This document shows positions 39,063-50,966 of a stretch of 64,000 nt of DNA, piece after piece; the stretch's first letter is position 1; every line of letters starts with the position of its first letter. The stretch is from NCBI GenBank assembly GCA_948470475.1, contig OX419347.1, positions 752,501-816,500 on the forward strand, read 5' to 3'. The notes below the pieces were generated by a model. It worked only from the letters and a program-made list of their open reading frames with translations. It made no database searches and was not told where the DNA came from. The DNA comes from Galaxea fascicularis (Eukaryota > Cnidaria > Anthozoa > Scleractinia > Euphylliidae). Made by a program: the position numbers and the translations under genes.

Positions 39063-40097
39063 CATCAAGGATATTAAAATATGCTCAGTTAAATATTAAC
39101 TACTGCAACATACCTTATACTGTACACCATGGATGTAATGTAATTTGCTTTGTGAGCAATTAAAATTGCATAATTCGAAAATGTTGTTCTTTGATTGTCT
39201 AAGGGAGGGGCAGGTGAATGGTATAAATTTGTTTTTGTTGTTGCTTGAAGGAATTTTGATTTTACATAACAGCAAATGGTAACCTGCAATTAAAACCATT
39301 TGCTAATTCGGCAAATGAGTTGGAAACAACAGAAGTAAATTAATGAAAATCTTCACAGGAATAAAAGGCCAAGACTGGGAATCATGTGATAACTTACTCA
39401 ACCTCACCTATAAACGAATACAACACAAGGACATTTCACTTATTTTATTTTTTACAAAAAAAATACATGAAGTAAAAATGATGTATTAGAAGACGTGTGA
39501 AGCATGTTTAACAAGTTAATTTTTTGTGTGTAACAATGCAGACATGAACTTTCTTTCATCGCGTACGGTGTAATAGGGCAAAGACATAAAATACTGAAAG
39601 TTTTTAAGAAGATAAAAGGTAGAAAACAAGGTTGTTAACAAGTTTCTTATGGTTATCTTCTGAAATAATTGAGATAAAAAACGAGCTCATTTAACTTTGT
39701 TCAGAAGGCATTCTATAGATGGTCAGTTAAGAAAATGTGAGAAGTTTCACATAAGAAATATTAAAGTAATGAAAACCTGCTTGAAAAAAAATTAAATAAT
39801 CGTGTATTTTAGATGAACATGATATGAAATGTCTCCATGGCATTGATTTATATTAGCCTACAAACACGGACAGTCACCTCTCTCAAATTAATGCCTAAAT
39901 TAGCCATGGGAAAACTGAAGTTTTGGGAAGATTTAAACTTGTGAAGACTTCAGCTACATATATGTTACAATAATTTATTTATCCCTTGTAGTTCTTTTGT
40001 GGGTGAAAACATTTCTTGCAAGGAACCAAAAGACTCTCACGTAGTATGTTGATGAGGCTGTTTCACTGTAACTTTACATGATCAATACAAAATTCAC

Positions 40098-43000
40098 TTA
40101 AGTGCCATTTGTAATGTCTTCCATCTCTTCATCAGTATAAGCATTCTGTTTGTTCCTTCCAGGCACCTGACCTGTCCTTAACAACAACTCTAATCTTTGC
40201 ACCTCCTCCAGCGAACGGGCATTTGCAATGGCAGCCTAGAGGTGATAAGAAAAAGTAATAATTTATGTTACCATACATGATATGAGATGATAACTAACTA
40301 CTTAATAACCGAGAGTGAGGTCATTACGGGAAAATCTCAAACTGAGGCCTTGCCGTATTGACCGAGCGATAGCGAGGTCAATACAGCCAGGCCAAGGTTT
40401 GAGATTTTCCCGTAACGACCGAACGGTCGAGGTTATTAAGTTGTTTATTATATGGCTTACATAACAGTTCTAAGGGGAAAAAAATTAGTTCAAACACAAG
40501 TCGTCGCTTCACAGTAATCTATTCATTAATTTTTTCCAAACTCAGGTCAAACGTTTCACTAACAGTTTTCCTGGTGGTGTTTTCAGTTTTTTGCTCTAGA
40601 GGCACCAATTTTCAATGTAAATAAAACAAATGTGGCTTTTGGATGACTTTTTGTTGTTTTTGTTCCTAATTTGCATCATCCGTAATCGGCCCGTGGGCAT
40701 TATGGGAGAATAATGCACTAGCGCTTTGCTTCGCTTAGCCAATCAGAGCGCGCGTTATATCGTATACAAACACTGGCCATATAATAAATGTATATAATTT
40801 CACAAAAATTATTAAAAGATATCAGGGTAATATTTACCCTCACTCAATATGTTTCCTTGTAAAAAAATTACTAAATTCACAAATGACTGAAGGAAATTGG
40901 GAGTGGAATGCCATTATTTTCACCTCAAGCCTTATCTGGGTGGAGATGTTGTGGTTCAAATTTTTATTTGGTTTAAAATTTTTCAAACCAGTTTAATTTT
41001 GATTCCCCTTTGTCTCAGAGTCATTACCATAATCTGAGACAAAGGAAAACAAAAGTTAAACTGATTTGAAAAATTTTAAACCAAAGATAAATTTGAACCA
41101 CAACAGAGACAACTGATAATCAATGGTGGCACGTTTTTGTCAGTGATTAATGAGATATTCTTAGCAAATATTTCTGTAACCAAACAGTTATGTACCTTAA
41201 TTGCAGCAACATCTCTTGTGGGTGGAGGGAGAGGTGTGCTTGGTACAGGCCTTATGCCAGCTGAAGGACCACCAGGAACAAACCTACAAAAAATATAAAA
41301 GGACAAGAATCAAACAAAGGGCCTCCTGTAACATGGCTGGGATACCGTGATCATTTTAATACTGGGTTGATTTACTACAGAACATATCCGCATACTGACT
41401 AGTTACTGTAGCAATGTGAAAATGAACAACAAGATATCAAGTTAAGAAACATGGTAAACACAGTCTAGTGGGAAAATAACTTACGTTTTTGCCTTTTTCC
41501 CTTTTGAACCTCCTTCTTGACCTCTTTTGCCACTAAACATTCGCTTGGCAGCCTCCCGTTCCTGAAAATAAAAATAATTTAGTAACATCACTGCATTTTA
41601 CACCAAGTTTCAATTTTTACTTATTTTTAATGGTGCCCTAAGGTGTACATCATTGTACATACTGCAGTCATGTACACTGTAGTTCAGAGGGAACTATGAC
41701 TATTTGACTCCAGTTCTACTGCACACGTCCAGTTGTGATACTCACCCTTTGTTTAATCCTCTGAAAGTCTAGTACCCTTAACTGTGGAAGTTTGTTGATG
41801 ACATATAATCTGTAGTGAGGTTTGTTTGTCACTGGATTTCGAAGCAAACTGCAAGGAACAGATTAACAGCAATCAATAACACTTACAAGTCTCAAGCATA
41901 GCACTATTTCAACATTTCATAGGAAATTACTGTATCTGACGGGCCAAACACTGTACATTTACATTTTGAAATGCTTCACCATCATCATGGGCCTGCCCAG
42001 AAACCAATAACTCACAACAGGCATAAAAATGTGTTTTAACACAACTGTTTACTTTTATTAAGTATCTGATTACCTGAGATATCTGAGGGTCTTAACTGAT
42101 TTCAGTGGATCCAACTCTTTCTACAGAAATACAAATTTCTAATTATTAGGATATAACAGAACAAACTTAACCAAATCACTGAATGACTACAACATAGCAT
42201 TATAACATAACTGTAGTGCAAGATGCCCTTGTAACTAGAAAACATTATTGTCAAACAGATGGAGGATTAAACATGCATCATAACTTGGATCGAAGACCAA
42301 AAGCAAGACTGTTACATGTTCACTTTGAACCTACCAATTCCTGCATGTTGTTTGATGTCATGACTACTGTTTCTAACTGTGGGAGACTCTCTTCAAGCTT
42401 TTCAGCTATTCGACTACAAGAAAGTAAAAACAATATTAAAGCTTAATGAGAGAGAGACCTAATCCTTTTAAACTTCAGTGTTTAGGTTACTGTAGGTTTA
42501 AATTCTTTTTTGGTTGAAGCTTTCAACCCCAAAACAAAGACACAACATACATTGTACCTATGGTTGGGTGCATTAACTAGTAAATTAATTTATTTTCCAC
42601 TACAAGAGGATTTTGACAATCTGTATAATAAATCAACAATTAGCTCCCTGGGGCTACAATAAAAAAGATGTAACTACAAAGAAGCTGAAGGAGATAACTT
42701 GTGGCCTGTGTCTGGAAAGGGTATAATCAAAATGCAATGCATACTCTAACTTTTTGAAAGTTGATTATTGTTTTTGGTTTTTAGAAAATGTCAACTAAAT
42801 TGTGGGGAAAGAATGGGTTAGGTTTCTCAAATGAACTGGAATTACCGTGACATGTCACAAAAGAGGGTGACCCAAAAAATGCATCAACTATATTTTGATT
42901 ACTTCTGAAAGTAACTTAAGTAAAGAATACACCTCTTTAGTGTTTGTTGGATATAAAATTACTCACTGATCTACATGGACATGGAAAATCGACTGCATAA

Positions 43001-45319
43001 AACATACATGTACATTGCAGACTTTCGCCTTTTTCAAATACAGGTACATTTAACAACTTAGTTAAGGATGTCTTAGTTTACACGCAAGGTGACGCCATGA
43101 TTTATACATTGTTTCAGACTCTTGAACATTATACAAGCTTACCTCTATCCTTTGAGAGTCCACTGAATTTACCACAACAATATATATTACAAAATGTTAG
43201 AAGTTGTCGCTGATGTTGCACAACACAACTTGTGCATTAATTTATTTTTATTAACAAATTGCTATGTAAGATACATGTACAGACTAAAGTAGTTTTTCAA
43301 TCAAATTGATAAATTGATAGCAATTTTTAAATGATTTACACATCAAACAAGAAAGTGCATGAAAAGTGTAAGGTCCCCATAATTACATATTTTTTCGCCT
43401 AGGCTACATCTTGTCAGATACTTTAAGGATGGATGGCTATACATGCACCACTCAAGCTGAGTGAAATTGTATTATTTTAGATAAAAATAGATGCAAAGCT
43501 GGAAATTTCAGAGTGGAGCAAAACAGCAAAACAGCCTCTATTTTAGAGGCAATTTATTGGTCCTGAGTTTCACTTTCTTTCAGAAACTTTTTAACTTAAA
43601 GTATCCAGCTGTTTCTATTTTATTTGTAACCATAGTAAGCAGACCACAGGCTAGATACCGGTATGTGTACCTCTTTTGTCTGGTTAGCATTGCATAGCTT
43701 TCTTTTTCAACTGATCCTCACACAGTGGTACAAACTACATGTACCGATAATATTTCATTTTAATACAAACGTCTGAACAACAATGGTGAAAAAAAATCAA
43801 TTCAGGTATACATGCACATATTATTTAGAACAAGTGAGATGGATAAAAAACAAATGAAAAATGCAACTAAGGCAAATAAAGAAGCAAATTAAACAAAAGT
43901 GATGTGCATAAAGAGAGCAATAAATTTTAGGAGTTTACGCAAAATAGCACTCCCCCCAACATACCATATTCTGTTGTTGTTCAAAAGCAAACTCTTGAGT
44001 CTTTTGAGAAGTGGAAATCCTTCCAGCTTGCGAATGTCATTTTCTGACATATCAATGGTATCAAACTGATCCTAAAGGATAAAAGGTAACTGCTTTGTAA
44101 GTTACAATATTTATTGTCTTAGTGCTAATAGTCAAAACAGGTTAAGGTTACATGTACGTTCACATCGTACCAGATGAATTTTCAACTGGTTGAAAAATTG
44201 CACTGAACATTTTTGTCCACACAGCTGTTCAACATTTTTGCTTTGTTCACACAGAACTGACCAAACATGTTGAATTAAGTGGTTTATCAGTGGTTTTACC
44301 AGTTTTCCATGTGCAGAGCACTACTTTACCAAATCCAAAATGCAACCATGACTTTGACATACAAAAATTAGGATGGTCAAGCTGTTCACACTTTTTGACT
44401 GTACCCGCTAAAAATTTGATCTCGATTTTGGCAATCAAATTTTTGAACAGCTAGGCATCTAAATTTTCTCAGTTTTGTGGTTCCATGTCAATGGATGAAT
44501 TTCTGATCAGTTGAAAATTTGTTCGCTACCAAGTGCATATAGCCTACAAAAAGCATCAGCTACAGAGATTGGAAATATACAGATTTTTTTGCATACACAC
44601 AACAGATTACAACACTACTTACACTAAAATCAAACATAATTTGCACATGCTGAGAGGAAAAAGAGTTTTTTGAATTCATGCATCCAAACTGTTTGTACAG
44701 CTGTATTATTATTTTTTATCAGCATCCAATTAAAACTTTGGTAATATGACAAATATGGCCAGTGCTTGACCTTAGTGGTAGTCCACTAGCCCAGGACTAG
44801 TAGAAAGTTGGTTTGGGCTAGTAAACTAGCCCACTACTCACTGGGCCATTTGTAATAGAAAAGGTTTTTTGAATTCATGGGAAAGCTTTCTGCACAGATC
44901 TCATTCATTAACTACAGTCTGTATACATGTATTACAGTGTACTACCATACTTCATTGTAACACTGTTACAGAAACAGCAATCATAAACAGAGTTTGAGCC
45001 AAGATATGCATACATGATCAATTTATGGGGCTGTGCAGAAATCTTGTTGTTTCATGTTTTAACGTTTGCATCGCCTGTACACATACCAAAGTTGCTCCCA
45101 AATTTTCAATCACTGGAATCTTGTAACCTGTAATGGACAAGACATTGACGCAGGTAAGTAAGCAGGGTTTAATGAAACCACTGTCTGGGACAGTTAACCT
45201 CGCTACACGCATCAACCAGTTGAAACAATCAAAAGCTTACCACGTAAATCGAGCTCTCTGTCTCTCAAAGCATTTGTGTACTGGGGACTTTGCAGAATAA
45301 GATCCGCGGTTAACTTCAT
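40098..45319 (-). CDS. SNRPA1: U2 small nuclear ribonucleoprotein A' (U2A')
   Basis: Nine minus-strand exons (45319-45241, 45127-45087, 44071-43965, 42413-42335, 42120-42074, 41848-41746, 41561-41485, 41283-41196, 40235-40098) join in frame to 252 residues; the human protein is 255. The N-terminus contains RDRELDLRGYKIPVIENLGA, which is almost invariant in U2A'. Leucine-rich repeats follow (DQFDTIDMSENDIRKLEGFP, LLKRLKSLLLNNNRICRIAE, SLPQLETVVMTSNNMQELKE) and then the LRR cap (SLLRNPVTNKPHYRLYVINK, LPQLRVLDFQRIKQRE). The tail has the expected lysine-rich stretch, VPSTPLPPPTRDVAAIK and an acidic end (DEEMEDITNGT). In the known family, U2A' forms a dimer with U2B'' on U2 snRNA stem-loop IV and takes part in branch-site recognition in the nucleus. 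It is divergent from TOE1 with 245 bp between start codons. Introns carry two palindromic repeats, but all exons are intact. Confidence 0.96.
40300..40788. mobile_element. Palindrome plus CCAAT segment, GAGGCCTTG family copy 2
   Basis: The palindrome at 40300-40441 has arms ACTTAATAACC, GTCATTACGGGAAAATCTCA and AACTGAGGCCTTGCCGTATT. It is followed by TTTATTATATGGC (40444-40456), matched by an inverted GCCATATAATAAA (40776-40788). CCAATCAGAGCGCGCGTTAT stands before the right end. It lies immediately upstream of the last SNRPA1 exon, in the intron. Confidence 0.75.
40948..41104. mobile_element. Palindromic MITE in SNRPA1 intron
   Basis: GTTGTGGTTCAAATTTTTAT at the left is complementary to the right end ATAAATTTGAACCACAAC. 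Arms of about 70 bp run to CCTTTGTCTCAG / CTGAGACAAAGG around a 15-bp centre. Confidence 0.85.
44758..44855. repeat. Fragment related to the CTAGCCCA element
   Basis: Repeated CTAGCCCA / TGGGCTAGT units (CCACTAGCCCAGGACTAGTA, GGGCTAGTAAACTAGCCCAC) resemble the interior of the MITE at 37.9-38.3 kb, but no termini are visible. It lies in an SNRPA1 intron. Confidence 0.45.
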
Positions 45320-45564
45320 GTTTTTTCGTAAAATCACACCGAAAAAATGCAAGGCGTTTTCAAGATTATCTTGTAAAGTTATGTGGTTTTAAAAACCAAG
45401 ACAGTGCGGGAGAATATTACTGAACTGCTTTCCTCGTGGAATCTAACTTGTCACTTGCACGCCGCCATCTTGAAATGGAAATCGACACGTGAACGTTACT
45501 CGCCCCAGTTCTTATCGAATCGGAAGGAACGCCTGGCAACTATTGACATCGTGTGAAACCCAAC
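45320..45564. promoter_or_regulatory. Bidirectional promoter between SNRPA1 and TOE1
   Basis: The 245 bp between the two divergent start codons must contain both 5' UTRs and the shared promoter. It has no TATA box but contains GCCGCCATCTTG at 45461-45472, a good match to the YY1 site often found at start sites of housekeeping genes. It also has an E-box-like CACGTGA near 45487 and a GGAAGGAAC near 45521 that could be ETS-like. Factor assignments are from motif resemblance only. Confidence 0.7.
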
Positions 45565-48500
45565 ATGGCTGCTCGGTTTGATTATGTTCCTGTTGTGGAA
45601 GTTTGTGCAGATAACTTTGCAGAAGTATGGCCTTTTATGGTTCGTGCAATAAAGAAGTCATCCTTTGTGGCTGTGGATACGGTGCGTTTATAATCAGTGT
45701 TGTATTGATTTAGTTTTATACTGCTCAAAGATTTCGCAGTTCGGAAAATGGCCACTTTGGTCCACCTCATTTACATGTGTCGGAGGCTTTTGTAGAACGA
45801 AGCATATAACAATGGGCACCATTGTTATTCAATAGTATGTAAATAAGTGGCCCTGTATTCTGTAGTTTAGCTCGGAAAATTATCCTTGATTTGACTAACC
45901 TGTTTTTCTCCTTTAGGAAATGAGTGGTATTGGCGATAGAAAGCAACTTATGGCGCAGTGAGTAAAACTATATTTGCCTAAATTTTTCGCAACACGGTTA
46001 GTACATGTATGAAAGTGATGCATGTATAATTAATGTATGGATCTGTGGAGAAACTATTTTTAATTTGGGCAAATAAAAACTGGTATATCAAACTATTGCA
46101 AAGTGTGTTGTGTAAATATGACTTGCTAATTCTTGTATATGTATTTACCTCTTGTTTCTCAGATCTATAGAAGACCGTTATAAATACATGTGTGAAGTAG
46201 CACAAAGTAGGGCCATACTTTCACTTGGCATTTCATGTTTCAAGTTGAAGAAACCAAAAGGCAGCAAGAAAGAATCAGACAGAAAACTGAACACTAGAGT
46301 CAACACTTTTAATATTGTGGTCCTTTGCACAGAAAACTTTGTTGTAGAACCTGCATCACTGACATTTTTGGTCAGCCATGGTTTTGACTTTAACAAACAG
46401 TATGCTGTAGGAATTCCTTATACCAGAGGAGGTGATAAGGTAGATACATGTATTATCATTTTGAACCTTTAAGATGTGATATTCACCAAATTTTTCTTCT
46501 CTTTGAAAGCATGCATATGGTGGTCATGGGGTTGGAAGAAATCCAATGGTCATCAGCTATATCGAGTCTAGATATTTAAATTAATAAATGCCCCCGCATG
46601 TATCATGAAACATGTATAGAGTACAGTGAGGAGAATACAATTTTGACATTGGGAGTTTAAAACCATAAGGATGGATCGGAGCAGGGCTTCATTATTTAAA
46701 GGGGGAAGGGGCAAGTCCAACATGCTAACCACTAACTCCACAATGTGTACACATGAGTTGGAAAATTCTGGATAAGGTGAAGCTATAAAGTTTGTTTCCA
46801 ATTCTTCCCATCCCAAGTGGATAAATTTGGATATACTAACAAAAGGCATCAACTGCTATTTTTCAGGGTGTATCTGATAATCCATTGCCCTCTGTAAGGA
46901 ATCTCTTCAGTGAACTTGTCCTGGCTAACAAACCTCTTGTGCTTCACAATGGATTCGTAGACTTGGTTTTCCTTTATGAGAACTTCTACTGTAAACTGCC
47001 TGATAAACTTCAAGTATTCACTGCTGACTTGTCAGACATGTTTCCAGCCGGTATATTTGACACCAAGTTTGTATCAGAATACAGTGTCAGGGAGTCAGCT
47101 TCATATCTGCTTTACCTGTTTAAAAAATGGTGAGTGCTTTGCACCCAGATTAATGTTCCTTACTTTTAAAGTATAATTTTTGCTGAGCTCCCATTAGTAA
47201 CTGGAATCCATTTCCCCACTAAAGTAGTGGATAAACATTCAGAAATTGTTGTGTAATCATGTCTAAGATTTGTTTACAGCAATGTTGAATTTGTGGCTAA
47301 ATGCCATCTACATGTAACATCCCTTGAACATCACATAAACAAAAACTGTGTATTATTTCTATCTTTTAAAAGTACTTGTTTTATTTTGGCTAGCCAAAGG
47401 AGCAATCTGCAACACCAGGAGAATGGAGACAAACACATTTTCATTAAGTTTCCAAAGGAAGCATCATTTTCTGCTTTTACTGAAGAACTTTACTGTGAAA
47501 TGCGAGGTAAAAACGAGGATGTCCATAGAGACGTTGCTGTGTGTGAGAAGTTTGCGGTAAGCTTGTCATTCTTGGCTGGGGTTGAAAGTTAACTCAGGTT
47601 AATCAGTGTTTATCTCATAAAGTGTGTTCTCTTATAAAACATTTAATTCATCCCTGATCTGAGGTTACAGTTTGAGAGTAGCAAGGCTGGAATGTGACAA
47701 TTTTTATAAACTAACGAATACCACAAGATTGTCGTTCTTGGACCACATCATCTTAAGAAAAAAATGCTTCTGAGCGCATCCTTCTTTTTCTAGTTTCATT
47801 TTCATGGACAATAATCCAAAATGGACACATGAAGTTAAGCCTGTAGTTGTGTCCTTTACCCCAACCCCTTTCCAGTTGTTTAAGCCTCTTTGCTGTGGTT
47901 AAACAACATGATAAAACCACATGTTAAATAAACTGGAATTAAGTCTCACTCCCACAGTGGGTTGAACAATTCGGAATACAGAACTGCTGTGTGTTGTGCG
48001 GAGCCCAGTGACTGCCATGATTTTCTCCCCTTTTTTGCCTATATCGACGTTTTGGCCGACTTTTATGTCGAGTTTTTTGTCGAGTTTTTGCCAACATTTT
48101 TGTCGAGATTTTTGTCAACTTTTTTGTCGACTTTTATGTCGAGTTTTATGTCGAGATTTTTGACGCCTTTTTTGTTGACTTTTATGTCGAGATTTTTGTC
48201 GAGATATTTGTATACTGTTTTGCCGAGATTTTTGTCCAGTTTTTTGTTGAGAGTTGACCTTTAGACTTAGATTATACGTAGATTCAAGCCAAAATGGCTA
48301 TTTTCGTCATTTTTATTGCACTTCAGTGGTCTCAAAACGGGGACCGGTCGGCGAGGATGTACGGTCCTAAATTGGCTATATTCCCACACTGTATGTGCAT
48401 CCGGTGGAGCTAATAACATCGTTGAAAGCTATTTTCTCTACAGAGATCCTTTTGTATCTCATGCTATTCCTAGACACAACCTTAAGTCTTAGACAGTTAA

Positions 48501-50169
48501 AAAGTGTCTCGAAAGACAAAGGAAATTCATGCCAAGAATGAAATGCACACTGAAAAGACAAGGACGTCGTGTGATCAACAACACTCCATTGGATTTTCCC
48601 GAAATCAGTCCAAACAGAAATCTCTGTATAGTCAAGCCCAAAACGAAAAAAGCTTTCAGCGATGCCATTACGTCCACCAGGATGCACTTGCAATGTGGGA
48701 ATATAGTTTGGAAGTCGTATAGCCTCCCTTGTCCACGTTTTGAGAGCAAGAACAGTAAGAATGACAAAGAACGCCATTTTGGCTTGGATCTAAATAACAG
48801 TCGGTCAAAAGTTCGACAAAATTCTCGACAAAAAAGTCGGGAAAACTCAACAAAACAGTCGGCAAAAAACTCGACAAAAAACTCGACATAAAAGTTGACA
48901 AAAATCTCGGCAATTAAGTCGGCCAAAAAGTCGATATGAGGCCGAAAAAGGGGACACTTACTGGGCTTCGTAGTTTCCTTGCAGGTAAGGAAGCACTTTC
49001 CTGGCTTTTTCTCAACAGGCTTATGGATTTTGCCCCAGAGAAAAAAGCTGTCCACTCTCACACAATGTGGATGATGTTTTAGATAGAGAGTGGAAATTGA
49101 AAGAAGCCAAAAGGCAAAAGAGGAAGAGGAAACAGCGTACCTTTTCAGGTAATGTTTGCTTGTATGTCAAAATTGTATTCACTTTTCTGTTACCACATGA
49201 AGACGATACTTAAAGGGCGGTACACTTCGCGAGAACATCAACATTATCTAATTATGGTAAATGAATTTTTCAGTAGTGCAAAACATTTTAAAGACTGTCA
49301 ATCTGCTTCACTTTTCCAAAGTTGTACAGATTTGTTAAACGTAGCTACACTTGGCTGCTGCTTGAATGTCTTGATAATAGAAGGTGGTTTTTGGGAATCA
49401 AGCTCCTTGACCTAGCGAGAGTTGCCCACCTGCCCTCCTGGATCTTTGAAGAACAATATCACAGCTGTCAGAAATGCAATGTAATCTTGTCTCGTTAAAC
49501 GGTGATACTATTTCCGCAACTCATTTTTATTTCTGCAGGAGTAGGAAGTGGAGAAAAATGTAATGACATTAGTTCCTCTACCTTTGCAAACTATTAATAC
49601 TCAAAATGCTGTGTTTAGACAGACTACATTGGGTGAAGTCCTCTTTTTATTGGGAAATTTCCCATGACACTTTGCTCAGTTGTTCCCTAAACAAGAGTGA
49701 AAGTCAATTGAGGTTACAGCAGATGAATGAGTAGTAAAGAGTGACCTGTCATTTTACAGGCCCCAGTGAACCCATGATACATTCCGAACGTAACAACGAC
49801 AGTCTATCAACAGTGGAGAATTCTGGGAATTCATCAGCACATGAAACGCGTGAAAATCGCGTGAAAGAGCCTCCTGAGGTGCACGTGTCTGAGCCTAACC
49901 CCAAGACACGTGACTGCGGCCACAGAGCGGGATTTGACGCTTTCATGACGGGGTATTGTATGGGAACATATCTGCTACAACTGGACAAGAGGAATGAAGA
50001 AAGTGAACTCGCCCTTACCTCCCAGGTGGAAATCGCAAATAGGCTTAGCCTTACAAAAAAGGACGTTCCTTTGCACATCACACGGAGCCATTTTACTCGG
50101 CCTTCTCCGTCACATTCTGAAAAGCTTAAAAGACTGAAAGAACGGGTTTCACACGTAGTTGATGACTAA
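45565..50169 (+). CDS. TOE1: Target of EGR1 protein 1, DEDDh snRNA 3'-exonuclease/deadenylase
   Basis: Exons 45565-45681, 45917-45957, 46163-46439, 46867-47129, 47394-47556, 49019-49148 and 49760-50169 give 466 residues; human TOE1 is about 510. The CAF1-type nuclease motifs are split around an insert: [17 protein letters not shown] (acidic D38, E40), [18 protein letters not shown] (D177), then [12 protein letters not shown] (H385, D390) near the C-terminus. Between them sit a CCCH zinc finger (C283-x8-C292-x5-C298-x3-H302, spanning the exon 5/6 junction) and a basic nuclear signal [10 protein letters not shown] (318-327), as in the family. TOE1 trims adenylated and extended 3' ends of snRNAs in Cajal bodies. 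AATAAA follows at 50391-50396. Intron 5 carries a ~1-kb foldback transposon (47998-48970) that does not disturb the exons on either side. Confidence 0.96.
47998..48970. mobile_element. Foldback element with TTTTTGTCGAG minisatellite arms, in TOE1 intron 5
   Basis: The outer ends are inverted (GAGCCCAGTGACT at left, TTACTGGGCTTC at right). Each arm then has a run of 11-13-bp units of the type TTTTTGTCGAG (48040-48250) or CTCGACAAAAA (48800-48945). Further in, both arms contain AAGCCAAAATGGC followed by an open frame. The inverted relation extends to about 48450 and 48640. The remaining ~190 bp form the loop. No complete transposase is present. Confidence 0.85.
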
Positions 50170-50390
50170 GTGAGAATGGTTGAGTTATTTAATGAACGTC
50201 TAACTTAATGTCAGGGAAATGCTCTCAATCGAGATTTATTTTTACTGTCTAGTTTTAAGCAAAAAGACATGCTCTACAGTAATTGTCTAACATAATTGTA
50301 TTTTAAAAGAATCCAGGGTGTTGGTTTGGAATTTTATACTTTTTCGATCGGTGAAAATGCCATCACATTTCATTATTTTCTTTATAGCGA

Positions 50391-50396
50391 AATAAA
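50391..50396 (+). terminator. Poly(A) signal of TOE1
   Basis: AATAAA lies 222 bp after the TOE1 stop codon and is followed by a T/G-rich stretch. It is the first canonical signal downstream. Confidence 0.6.
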
Positions 50397-50900
50397 GTTT
50401 TGAGAAACTGTTATCGTAGTAAATTTATTCCAGACCTATTTCAAGGATCGCGCGATTTAAAATGTCGTCGCCACAGGGTGCACCGGCGGGCTTTAAAAAA
50501 TACGAGCTAAACTAGTTTGCGACTCACCTAACAGTCTCGGCGATGAAACTCGCCAGGATGCTCTCCATCTGACGGATTAGGCCGCCTCGACTAAAATTTG
50601 CCAATCCGAGAGGATGTTTTTCTGGAGAAAGATTTAATAACTCGTATGTTAATAATATATAGCAGACGTCCCTGGTCAACCCTTAGGATTGGAATAGAAG
50701 ATAGGCTATGGTTGGGGCATCAGTGTAGAGTCCCAGCTCCCTTTGCTTTCAACTGTCCACGGTGGCAGTATATCTTTTTTGTTTCAATGTCTGCCCTCAA
50801 ATTGGAATGAGAGCAAAAGTTTGCCTAATTTTACTGTCCTCATAACTTTTGCAGGGCCCAGAAGCTACATGCTTCTATGACAATTGGACAACGAAAACCT

Positions 50901-50966
50901 TAGCCTGTGTCACAGCCGCCTCTCTCCTCCGATTTTTTACGGTGAGAGGCGGCTGTGACACAGGCT
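50901..50966. mobile_element. 66-bp hairpin element with 10-bp target duplication
   Basis: TAGCCTGTGTCACAGCCGCC and its exact complement GGCGGCTGTGACACAGGCTA form 24-bp arms around an 18-bp loop. ACGAAAACCT is repeated directly at 50891-50900 and 50967-50976. It lies between TOE1 and EF-hand gene A. Confidence 0.9.

Noticed and set aside
48489..49061. 190-codon minus-strand open frame across TOE1 intron 5 and exon 6
   Set aside because: It combines the antisense of the TOE1 zinc-finger exon with the foldback minisatellite, so it cannot be one gene. Only its inner 133-codon part is of interest as a transposon relic.
49152..49415. 87-codon frame in the last TOE1 intron
   Set aside because: The exons on either side join in frame without it, and it shows no recognisable domain.
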